From NCBI GenBank assembly GCA_013813075.1, contig JACCSI010000166.1, positions 1-5,544 on the forward strand: a stretch of DNA of 5,544 nucleotides, read 5' to 3'. The position numbers were made by a program, and so were the translations under genes. Source of the stretch: Acidobacteriota bacterium (lineage in GTDB: Bacteria; Acidobacteriota; Vicinamibacteria; Vicinamibacterales; UBA2999). The notes beneath the pieces were generated by a model. That model was not told the DNA's origin. It worked only from the letters and a program-made list of their open reading frames with translations, and did no database searches. This document shows, in pieces, positions 1-5,544 of the stretch (its first letter is position 1; each line of letters starts with the position of its first letter).

Positions 1-3
1 ACA

Positions 4-993
4 ATGTATAGGGTTGCAGTCATCGGGGCCACCGGATACGCGGGCCAGGAGCTGGTCCGCATCCTGGCGCGCCACCCACTCGTCACCTTGACGATGGCGA
101 CGGGTTCGCAGGCCACGAGCACGCCGCGACGGTTGCCCGCATTGGCACGCCTCTGGGACGGCGAGGTGCAGCCGCTGCAGCTTTCGCAGGTAGCGCCGGC
201 CGCGGACGTCGCGTTCCTTGCGCTTCCCGAAGCGGCGTCCGCTGACGTCGCACCCGCGCTGTTGAGCGCCGGCATGCGGGTCGTTGACTTGTCGGGAGCG
301 TTCCGGCTGCGCGATCACGCCGCGCGGACACGCTGGTATCCGGCCACACCGGCGATGCCGAACGGGACCGCCTATGGTTTGACCGAATTCGAACGCAAGG
401 CGATTGCGTCAGCGCGCCTGGTCGCCAATCCGGGCTGCTACCCAACCGCCTCGCTTCTCGGCGTGTTGCCGTTGGCGCAGGCGGCCCTGATTGCGCCGGA
501 GAGCGACATCATCATCGACGCCAAGTCCGGAATTTCAGGCTCCGGAAAAGCGCCGAGCGATCGCACTCATTTCTCCGAGAACCACGGCAGCGTCGCCGCC
601 TACGGCGCGTTTGGTCATCGCCACACGCCGGAGATGGAGCAGGCGCTAGGGCGCGGCGTCACCTTCGTTCCGCACCTAGTCCCCCTCGATCGCGGCATCC
701 TGACGTCGAGCTATGTGCGGCTGGTGCCGGGCACGACGGCGATCCAGGTGGCGGAGGCGTTTGAACAGGCCTACGCGAAGGCGCCGTTCGTGCGACTGAC
801 CGGCAATGAGTTGCCCGAGATCAAGCACGTCGCCTGGTCAAACTTCTGCGACATCGGCTGGAAAGTGGACGAACCCGGCGGCCGCGCGGTGGTGATTTCC
901 GTGATCGACAATCTGCTGAAGGGCGCCGCGGGCTCCGCGGTTCAGAACTTCAACGTGATGCACGGGCTCGACGAACAGGCCGGCTTGCGATGA
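4..993 (+). CDS. argC: N-acetyl-gamma-glutamyl-phosphate reductase
   Basis: This cytoplasmic enzyme performs the NADPH-dependent reduction of N-acetylglutamyl-5-phosphate to N-acetylglutamate-5-semialdehyde, the third step from glutamate to ornithine. The 329-residue protein has the usual length of the single-domain ArgC family. Seen in the sequence: an N-terminal Rossmann dinucleotide motif GATGYAG (residues 8-14); the catalytic cysteine in NPGCYPT (C145); the AKSGISGSGK loop (173-182) that lies near the active site; and GHRHTPEM (204-211), which carries the catalytic histidine (H207). The C-terminal DNLLKGAAGSAVQN (302-315) is also typical of the family. The start ATG at 4 sits directly before the Rossmann strand, as expected, but only three bases precede it, so its ribosome binding site is outside the window. 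The stop overlaps the argB start by four bases (ATGA). It is the first gene visible in the operon. No disruption was seen, and identification is very secure. Confidence 0.97.
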   Translation: MYRVAVIGATGYAGQELVRILARHPLVTLTMATGSQATSTPRRLPALARLWDGEVQPLQLSQVAPAADVAFLALPEAASADVAPALLSAGMRVVDLSGAFRLRDHAARTRWYPATPAMPNGTAYGLTEFERKAIASARLVANPGCYPTASLLGVLPLAQAALIAPESDIIIDAKSGISGSGKAPSDRTHFSENHGSVAAYGAFGHRHTPEMEQALGRGVTFVPHLVPLDRGILTSSYVRLVPGTTAIQVAEAFEQAYAKAPFVRLTGNELPEIKHVAWSNFCDIGWKVDEPGGRAVVISVIDNLLKGAAGSAVQNFNVMHGLDEQAGLR

Positions 994-1802
994 GTCGCGG
1001 GATGGTCGTGCTGAAGCTGGGTGGCGAACTGCTCGAGAACGCCGCGCGCACCAGGGCCGCCGCACGCGCCATTGCGCGGGTGGCCGCGAAAGTGACGCTC
1101 GTGGTCGTTCACGGCGGCGGCAAGGAGATCGACGCGGCGCTCGCGCAGGCGTCGATTCCCAATCACCAGGTGGACGGCCTGCGAGTCACCGACGACCGGA
1201 CCCTGCGGGTGGTCGTCTCGGTACTCGGCGGCACGATCAACACGCAGCTGGTTGCGGCAATCAACGCGGCGCGTGGGCAGGCCGTGGGATTGACCGGCGC
1301 GGACGCGGGCGTCGGCCGCGTCAAACCTGCGCCACCGCATCGCGCCACCAACGGCGAGCTGGTGGACCTCGGCCTCGTCGGCGAGCCGCTGGACGTTCCA
1401 GGCGTACCGCTGGTCCAGACGCTGTGCCGCGCGGGATTCGTACCGGTCATCGCCTGTGTGGGGGCCGACGCCAACGGCCGGTTGTTCAACGTCAACGCCG
1501 ACACCATGGCCGGGAATCTCGCCGCGCGGCTCAAGGCGTCGCGGTTGGTCATCGCCGGCGGCACGGCAGGCGTCCTCGACGCGCATGGTGCGACGCTGGC
1601 GTCACTGGACGCATCAGCCATGAGCGGCATGATCAGCGCGGGCACGGCCACCGCGGGCATGATCGCCAAGCTGCGCGCGTGCCGCCAGGCGATGGACGGC
1701 GGGGTCACGGACATCATCATCGTTGATGGCAAAAGCCCACGGCTGGTGGCAGTGGCGACGGGAACTGCGCCCCGCAAGGGCGGGTGGACACGACTGAAAT
1801 GA
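990..1802 (+). CDS. argB: Acetylglutamate kinase
   Basis: This enzyme phosphorylates N-acetylglutamate with ATP to N-acetylglutamyl-5-phosphate, the step before ArgC. The 270-residue protein has the amino-acid-kinase fold signatures in order: KLGGELL (K9 is the phosphate-binding lysine), HGGGKEID (41-48), GLRVTDDRT (63-71, R65 contacting the substrate), NVNADTMAGNLAA (167-179, with the substrate Asn and catalytic Asp 171), IAGGTAGVLD (188-197) and GMIAKL (223-228, K227). There is almost nothing before the first beta strand. The kinked N-terminal helix that binds arginine in feedback-sensitive ArgB hexamers is therefore absent, and the protein resembles the arginine-insensitive E. coli type. 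The ATG at 990 overlaps the argC stop by four bases. There is no strong ribosome binding site, so initiation probably depends on coupling. The stop overlaps the preferred argD start. Identification is very secure; the regulatory inference is moderate. Confidence 0.96.
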   Translation: MSRGMVVLKLGGELLENAARTRAAARAIARVAAKVTLVVVHGGGKEIDAALAQASIPNHQVDGLRVTDDRTLRVVVSVLGGTINTQLVAAINAARGQAVGLTGADAGVGRVKPAPPHRATNGELVDLGLVGEPLDVPGVPLVQTLCRAGFVPVIACVGADANGRLFNVNADTMAGNLAARLKASRLVIAGGTAGVLDAHGATLASLDASAMSGMISAGTATAGMIAKLRACRQAMDGGVTDIIIVDGKSPRLVAVATGTAPRKGGWTRLK

Positions 1803-3061
1803 CGACTGAGCCAATGGTTGATGTCACAAACGTGCTGGCGCTCGAGGCCGCCCACCTGCTTCAGACCTACAAGCGTGCGCCGGTGGTGTTCGTGCGTGGC
1901 GACGGGAGCCGCTTGTTCGATGCCGACGGCACCTCGTACCTCGATTTCATCTCCGGTATTGGTGTCGTTGTCCTCGGCCACGGTCACGCGGGTCTGTCAG
2001 CGGTCATTGCCGCGCAGGCGGCGACGCTGATGCACACGTCCAACCTGTATTACCACCCGCTGCAGGGCCAACTCGCGGCGCGTTTGGCCGCACTGTCCGG
2101 GCTGCCGCGCACATTCTTTTGCAACAGCGGCACCGAGGCCGTCGAGGCGTGTTTGAAGTTCGCACGCCGTTATTGGTTCTCGCAGGGTATGAAACAACGC
2201 ACACGGTACGTGGCGCTGAGGCATGGCTTCTCTGGCCGGACCATGGGCGCGCTGTCGGTGACGGCGAATCCAGCGTACCGGGAACCGTTCGAGCCGCTCA
2301 TCCCTGGAGTGACGTTCGTGTCGCCGGACGATTCTTCCGGCCTCAGAGATGCAGTCACCGATCAAACGGCAGCGATCATTGCCGAGCCGATTCAGGGCGA
2401 AGGTGGTGTGCGCCCCTTGTCGCCAGAGTTCGCGGCCGAAATCGAGCGGGCGTGCGAACGCACCGGCACGCTGCTCATCGCCGATGAAGTGCAGTGCGGG
2501 CTGGGTCGCACCGGCGAGCCGTTCTATTTCCCGGTGTTGGGATTGACGCCGGACCTGGTCGCGGTCGGCAAAGCGCTGGGTTCGGGGGTGCCGATCGGGG
2601 CGGCCCTGGTGGCCGAGCGTGTCGCGACGCAGATTTTCGCGGGCGACCATGGCAGCACGTACGGCGGCAACTTGCTGTCGACACGCGCGGGATTGCACGT
2701 GCTCGAGCAGTTGACTGGCACCTCGGAGGCACAGCCGTATCTGCCGCCCGCGGGCCTGATCGGCCACGTCCGTGAGATGGCATCGGTGTTCGACGCCGCT
2801 TTCAACCGGCTGGCAGCCGCACACGACATTGTCGCCGCCACGCGTGGTGTGGGCGTCATGCGCGCGCTGGAGCTGACTGTGGACGCAACCCCGGTTATCG
2901 AAGGCGCGTTGAAGGCGGGCCTGCTGGTCAACCGGACCGCGGAGAAAGTCGTGCGGATGCTGCCGCCGTTGACTGTCACGCAATCAGAGATCGAAGAGGC
3001 CGTGACGATCCTCGACCGGGTGCTCACAAGTGTTGCGACGGCTTCGAAGGTGACGAGATGA
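1799..3061 (+). CDS. argD: Acetylornithine aminotransferase (PLP-dependent)
   Basis: This is a class-III PLP aminotransferase that converts N-acetylglutamate-5-semialdehyde plus glutamate to N-acetylornithine and 2-oxoglutarate. With the ATG at 1799 it is 420 residues. Motifs in that numbering: NSGTEAVEACLK (109-120), binding the cofactor phosphate; HGFSGRT (142-148); AEPIQGEGG (195-203); IADEVQCGLGRTG (227-239), with D229 and Q232 contacting the PLP ring; and VGKALGSGVPIG (256-267), with K258 as the Schiff-base lysine. The C-terminal NRTAEKVVRMLPPL (378-391) is the usual substrate-domain signature of ArgD. The start was chosen because ATG 1799 gives an ATGA overlap with argB like two other junctions. 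The in-frame GTG at 1784 (425 residues) would overlap argB by 19 bases and has a poorly spaced ribosome site, and ATG 1814 is also possible. One oddity is FSGRT where most relatives have FHGRT. Some family members also act on succinyl-diaminopimelate, but the context favours arginine. Confidence 0.95.
   Translation: MTTEPMVDVTNVLALEAAHLLQTYKRAPVVFVRGDGSRLFDADGTSYLDFISGIGVVVLGHGHAGLSAVIAAQAATLMHTSNLYYHPLQGQLAARLAALSGLPRTFFCNSGTEAVEACLKFARRYWFSQGMKQRTRYVALRHGFSGRTMGALSVTANPAYREPFEPLIPGVTFVSPDDSSGLRDAVTDQTAAIIAEPIQGEGGVRPLSPEFAAEIERACERTGTLLIADEVQCGLGRTGEPFYFPVLGLTPDLVAVGKALGSGVPIGAALVAERVATQIFAGDHGSTYGGNLLSTRAGLHVLEQLTGTSEAQPYLPPAGLIGHVREMASVFDAAFNRLAAAHDIVAATRGVGVMRALELTVDATPVIEGALKAGLLVNRTAEKVVRMLPPLTVTQSEIEEAVTILDRVLTSVATASKVTR
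3047..3052 (+). promoter_or_regulatory. Ribosome binding site of the GNAT gene
   Basis: AAGGTG lies inside the last codons of argD, five bases before the ATG at 3058, with good complementarity to the 16S rRNA tail. Together with the ATGA overlap it supports 3058 as the true start and allows both coupled and independent initiation. Confidence 0.6.
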
Positions 3062-3654
3062 ACACACAGTTTATTGAACAACGGGTCGAGGTCGCGTCGG
3101 CGCGACCACGGAGGCGGCGGGTCGCGTCGTCGCAGCCGCCCGCACCCGTCGTCTATCGACAGGCGACGGCGGATGAAGCCCCCGCTATTCATGCGTTGAT
3201 CGCGGCACACCTCGAGGAGGGCCGCCTGCTGCCCCGCGAAGTCAACGAGCTTGCGACGCACGCGATCCGGTTCGTGATCGCCATTCGCGACGGTGGCATC
3301 GTCGGATGCGGCGAGCTCGCGCCGCTGAGTAGCCGCGTTGCCGAAGTGCGCTCGCTGGTCGTCAGTCGTCACGCGCGTTCGCTTGGTGTCGGACGCCGAC
3401 TCGTGGAAGCACTCAAGCGCCGGGCCAGCATCGAAGGGTTCGACCAGTTGTCCGCGTTCGCTCACGACGCCGCGTATTTTGTGCGGATGGGCTTCTCGAT
3501 CGTCCCACACACGTGGGTGCCAGAAAAAATCGCGCGAGACTGCACGTCGTGCGCGCAATTTCGACGGTGCGGCCAGCATGCGCTGGTGCTGGCGCTCGCC
3601 GGAAGCCAGCCACGCGCGGACACCTTTGTCCCGCTCTCCTCGCTGCGGGGGTGA
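3058..3654 (+). CDS. GNAT acetyltransferase, probable short N-acetylglutamate synthase (ArgA-type)
   Basis: This GNAT-family protein has 198 residues. It probably transfers acetyl from acetyl-CoA to glutamate, giving the N-acetylglutamate that primes the pathway. The core begins near residue 31 (VVYRQATADEAPAIHALI). It carries EEGRLLPR (53-60), characteristic of the short ArgA-like acetyltransferases, then AEVRSLVV (95-102) and the acetyl-CoA loop R107-S-L-G-V-G112, then YFVRMGF (140-146). A C-x2-C-x5-C set follows (C162, C165, C171), placed as I recall for this subfamily. There is no amino-acid-kinase domain, so it is not the long E. coli type of ArgA. The first 30 residues form a basic, low-complexity extension (R16-P-R-R-R-R21) not seen in short homologues. 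Its ATG overlaps the argD stop by four bases, and it sits between argD and argJ, which strongly supports an arginine role. Glutamate specificity is inferred; GNAT enzymes vary in substrate. Confidence 0.82.
   Translation: MNTQFIEQRVEVASARPRRRRVASSQPPAPVVYRQATADEAPAIHALIAAHLEEGRLLPREVNELATHAIRFVIAIRDGGIVGCGELAPLSSRVAEVRSLVVSRHARSLGVGRRLVEALKRRASIEGFDQLSAFAHDAAYFVRMGFSIVPHTWVPEKIARDCTSCAQFRRCGQHALVLALAGSQPRADTFVPLSSLRG
3090..3126 (+). repeat. Overlapping inverted and direct repeats in the 5' end of the GNAT gene
   Basis: GGTCGCG (3090-3096) is followed after a 4-base loop by its exact reverse complement CGCGACC (3101-3107). A second GGTCGCG copy occurs at 3120-3126. The middle arm can therefore pair with either flanking arm, giving two mutually exclusive 7-bp stems. 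No T-run follows, so this is not an intrinsic terminator. It lies about 30 bases into the gene, in codons for the Ala/Arg/Ser-rich extension. GC-rich low-complexity coding sequence could produce it by chance; any regulatory effect is inference. Confidence 0.45.
3647..3654 (+). promoter_or_regulatory. Ribosome binding site deciding the argJ start
   Basis: GGGGGTGA overlaps the GNAT stop codon and matches the consensus GGAGGTGA in seven of eight bases; the remaining G can pair as G-U with the 16S tail. The GGGGG part ends five bases before the GTG at 3657, an ideal spacing. The alternative GTG at 3651 lies inside this element, so its own upstream purines would be too close. Confidence 0.5.
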
Positions 3655-3656
3655 AC

Positions 3657-4883
3657 GTGCCATCAAGCGCAGGAGTGCCCATCACGCCCATTCAAGGGGG
3701 CATCACCGCGCCGCACGGGTTTCGTGCGGCCGGCGTTGCGTGCGGGATTAAGGCCAGTGGCCGGCCGGATCTGGCCATTGTCGCTGCCGACCGGCCGGTG
3801 CCGGCGGCTGCCATTTTCACGACCAATCTGGCCAGGGCGGCGCCGTTGATCGTGTCGGAGGAGTCCCTGGCGTCGAGTCAGGGCGCCGCGCAGGTGATCG
3901 TCACCAACAGCGGCTGCGCCAACGCGTGCACCGGGCCGCAAGGCCTGGCCGATGCCCGCGAGATGGCAGCCCTCACGGCAAACCGCCTCGGTTGCGATCC
4001 ACCGCACGCGCTGGTCGCGTCGACCGGCGTCATCGGCGTCAACCTGAACATGGACGCGTTACGTACCGGAATCCCCGCGGCAATTGCGGAACTGAGGCGT
4101 GACGGCCACGAAGCGGCGGCCCGGGCGATCATGACGACCGACCCGTGTCCGAAAGCGTACGCCGTCGAAGTGGTCACGGCGGCAGGGACGTTCCGCGTTG
4201 GCGGCATGGCGAAAGGCTCCGGCATGATTGAGCCAAAAATGGCGACGATGCTCGGCTATCTCACGACGGATGCCGCAGTCGAGGCATCGCTGCTGCGCCG
4301 CGCGCTGCTCGAGGCGTCGCGCTATTCATTCAACGCCATTACCGTTGACGGCGAGAGCTCCACGAACGACTGTGTCTTTGCGCTGGCCAGCGGCGACAGC
4401 GGCGTCCGGATCGGTACCGAGAACTACACGCTACTGTTTGAGGCGTTGCGCGTGGTGGCGCTAGAGCTTTCGCTCGGCATCGTCCGCGGCGGAGAGGGTG
4501 CGACCAAGCTGATCGCGGTCACGGTGACAGGCGGGCGCTCGCACGAGGAGGCCTCGACCGCCGCTCGGGTGATTGCGAATTCGCCTCTCGTCAAGACCGC
4601 CATCCATGGCGGTGACCCGAACTGGGGCCGGCTGGTCGCCGCCGCCGGCCGCTCGGGGGTCGGCTTTTCACTCGACAGCGCCATGGTGCGGATCGGCTCG
4701 CTCGTGCTGTTTAGTCATGGCGAGCCGCACGACCACCTCGCGCCTCAGGCGGCGGAATACCTGCACGGCACGAACATCGAGATCGAAGTCAACATGGGCA
4801 CCGGCGGCCCCGGACGCGCCACGATGTACACGTGCGATCTGTCGGCGGAATACGTCAAAATCAACGCGGAGTATCGGACCTGA
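3657..4883 (+). CDS. argJ: Glutamate N-acetyltransferase (ornithine acetyltransferase)
   Basis: This enzyme transfers the acetyl group of N-acetylornithine to glutamate, releasing ornithine and regenerating N-acetylglutamate. Some members can also use acetyl-CoA. ArgJ is an Ntn-fold protein that cleaves itself into alpha and beta chains. With GTG 3657 it has 408 residues, the normal length. In that numbering: STGVIG (122-127, T123 and G124 as oxyanion hole), AKGSGMIEPKMATML (185-199) with self-cleavage between A196 and T197, T197 being the catalytic nucleophile (codon 4245-4247), DGESSTND (231-238), RGGEGATK (277-284), GGDPNWGR (318-325) and the terminal INAEYRT, whose end contributes to the active site in known structures. 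Start: GTG 3657 has the better ribosome site, while GTG 3651 (410 residues) would give a GTGA overlap with the GNAT gene. The frame stays open upstream to an ATG at 3513, but that stretch lacks ArgJ similarity and overlaps GNAT. All key residues are present. Confidence 0.96.
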   Translation: MPSSAGVPITPIQGGITAPHGFRAAGVACGIKASGRPDLAIVAADRPVPAAAIFTTNLARAAPLIVSEESLASSQGAAQVIVTNSGCANACTGPQGLADAREMAALTANRLGCDPPHALVASTGVIGVNLNMDALRTGIPAAIAELRRDGHEAAARAIMTTDPCPKAYAVEVVTAAGTFRVGGMAKGSGMIEPKMATMLGYLTTDAAVEASLLRRALLEASRYSFNAITVDGESSTNDCVFALASGDSGVRIGTENYTLLFEALRVVALELSLGIVRGGEGATKLIAVTVTGGRSHEEASTAARVIANSPLVKTAIHGGDPNWGRLVAAAGRSGVGFSLDSAMVRIGSLVLFSHGEPHDHLAPQAAEYLHGTNIEIEVNMGTGGPGRATMYTCDLSAEYVKINAEYRT

Positions 4884-4885
4884 TC

Positions 4886-5544
4886 ATGGGTGCGTCAATG
4901 CGTGCGCTGGACGAGATTCCGCGCGTCGGCTCCAAGGACTTCCTCTCGATCCTCGATTTCACGCACGACGAGCTCGCGCAAACGATCGCACTGGCCTCGC
5001 GCCTGAAGCGCGAGCGATCACTCGGGCTACGGGCGCCAACGTCGCACGCGCTCGACGGGCGTCACATCGGCATGCTCTTCGAAAAGCCCTCGCTCCGAAC
5101 CCGCGTGACGTTCACCATCGGCGTCCGCGAGCTCGGCGGCGACATGGTCGAAATTCCCGCCGACGTGATGCACGCGGATCGCGAGCCGGTCCACGATGTG
5201 GCGCGCAATCTCGAACGCTGGGTGGACGCCGTGGTCATCCGCACCTTCAGCCAGGAACGCTTGGTGCAGATCGGCGCAACCACAAAGCAGCTGCACGTCA
5301 TCAATGCGTTGTCGGACGAGGAACACCCCTGCCAGGCCCTCGCCGACATCCAGACGCTTACGGAGCTGTGGGGCGCACTCAAAGGCCGGACGCTCGCCTT
5401 TGTCGGCGATGGCAACAACGTCGCGACCTCAATGGTGCACGGCGCAATGATGCTGGGGATGTCGGTGCGTGTGGCCACGCCCAAGGGCTACGAGTTGCCC
5501 AACAAGGCCGTCCTCGAAGCCGCGCATGTCGCCGTCGACGGAGC
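4886..5544 (+). CDS. argF: Ornithine carbamoyltransferase, N-terminal part (cut by window end)
   Basis: This enzyme makes citrulline from ornithine and carbamoyl phosphate. The window holds 219 complete codons of an expected 300-330, and the frame is still open at base 5544. The carbamoyl-phosphate domain is clear: FEKPSLRTR (65-73), where S69-L-R-T-R73 replaces the commoner STRTR, as in several thermophile and environmental OTCs; ELGGDMVEI (82-90); VIRTF (117-121); and HPCQALADI (147-155). The second domain starts with FVGDGNNVATSMVHG (172-186). The ornithine-binding SMG loop and the HCLP cysteine motif are beyond the end. ATG 4886 lies two bases after the argJ stop, but its ribosome site is weak. 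ATG 4898 follows GGGTG (4888-4892) and would remove four of a roughly 15-residue N-terminal extension. Assignment to ornithine rather than acetyl- or succinylornithine rests on the upstream argJ, which already removes the acetyl group, and on overall resemblance. Confidence 0.93.
   Translation, partial: MGASMRALDEIPRVGSKDFLSILDFTHDELAQTIALASRLKRERSLGLRAPTSHALDGRHIGMLFEKPSLRTRVTFTIGVRELGGDMVEIPADVMHADREPVHDVARNLERWVDAVVIRTFSQERLVQIGATTKQLHVINALSDEEHPCQALADIQTLTELWGALKGRTLAFVGDGNNVATSMVHGAMMLGMSVRVATPKGYELPNKAVLEAAHVAVDG

Noticed and set aside
1784..1798. GTG 1784 as the argD start
   Set aside because: It would overlap argB by 19 bases with a ribosome site too close, while ATG 1799 gives the 4-base overlap used at other junctions. 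It cannot be excluded completely.
1163..1987. Minus-strand open frame of 274 codons opposite argB and the start of argD
   Set aside because: It shadows conserved genes, has Thr/Ser/Pro/Ala-rich composition, shows no motif and has no plausible gene context.
1997..2983. Minus-strand open frame of 328 codons opposite argD
   Set aside because: It is a shadow of the aminotransferase, with Arg/Gln/His-rich composition and no recognisable domain.
3513..3656. Upstream extension of argJ to ATG 3513
   Set aside because: The extra 48 residues are Arg/Ala-rich, lie wholly within the GNAT gene in another frame and have no ArgJ similarity. The family begins close to the ITPIQGGITAPHGF segment.
2524..3666. 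Long minus-strand open frame of 380 codons opposite argD and the GNAT gene
   Set aside because: It is antisense to two genes with clear family motifs, and its product is rich in Arg, Ser, Pro and Ala without recognisable domains. GC-rich coding DNA often leaves such open frames.
3748..3815. Cluster of GGCCGG/CCGGCC repeats in early argJ
   Set aside because: It is explained by GC-rich codons for Ala, Gly, Arg and Pro in a conserved protein segment. There is no regular spacing or extended stem followed by T residues.
4881..4888. TGATCA palindrome at the argJ/argF junction as a regulatory site
   Set aside because: Six bases is too short to mean anything, and it is explained by the stop codon plus the bases before the start.

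Overview
The window is one uninterrupted plus-strand arginine (ornithine/citrulline) biosynthesis operon, in the order argC - argB - argD - GNAT acetyltransferase (short ArgA-type N-acetylglutamate synthase candidate) - argJ - argF (cut by the window end). Coding density is close to 100%. There is no intergenic stretch longer than a few bases, and I see no RNA gene, mobile element, CRISPR array, attachment site or terminator. The only non-coding bases are the 3 before argC and about 2 at the last one or two junctions.

Layout: argC (4-993), argB (990-1802), argD (1799-3061), GNAT (3058-3654), argJ (about 3657-4883), argF (4886 to past 5544). Three junctions are ATGA stop/start overlaps (990-993, 1799-1802, 3058-3061). 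The GNAT/argJ junction is either a GTGA overlap (3651-3654) or a 2-base gap, and argJ/argF is a 2-base gap. This points to one polycistronic mRNA with translationally coupled genes. The promoter and any arginine operator must lie upstream of base 1 and cannot be seen.

Pathway: the GNAT protein probably makes N-acetylglutamate from glutamate and acetyl-CoA. ArgB phosphorylates it, ArgC reduces it to the semialdehyde and ArgD transaminates it to N-acetylornithine. ArgJ moves the acetyl group from acetylornithine back to glutamate, releasing ornithine. ArgF carbamoylates ornithine to citrulline. The set thus encodes the whole cyclic pathway from glutamate to citrulline, and argG and argH are the obvious missing steps. 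No argE is present or needed.

Organism: a GC-rich bacterium with strong G/C at third codon positions, GTG starts and tightly overlapping genes. The gene order with an embedded stand-alone GNAT, and the style of the ArgD, ArgB and ArgF proteins, suggest an Acidobacteriota-like or similar soil or environmental lineage. This is a low-confidence inference from memory, not a demonstrated placement. All complete genes look intact. I found no evidence of an entirely new system. The points of most interest are the stand-alone NAGS candidate with a C-x2-C-x5-C motif and an unusual basic N-terminal extension, and the pairing of ArgJ with an ArgB that lacks the arginine-sensing N-terminal helix.
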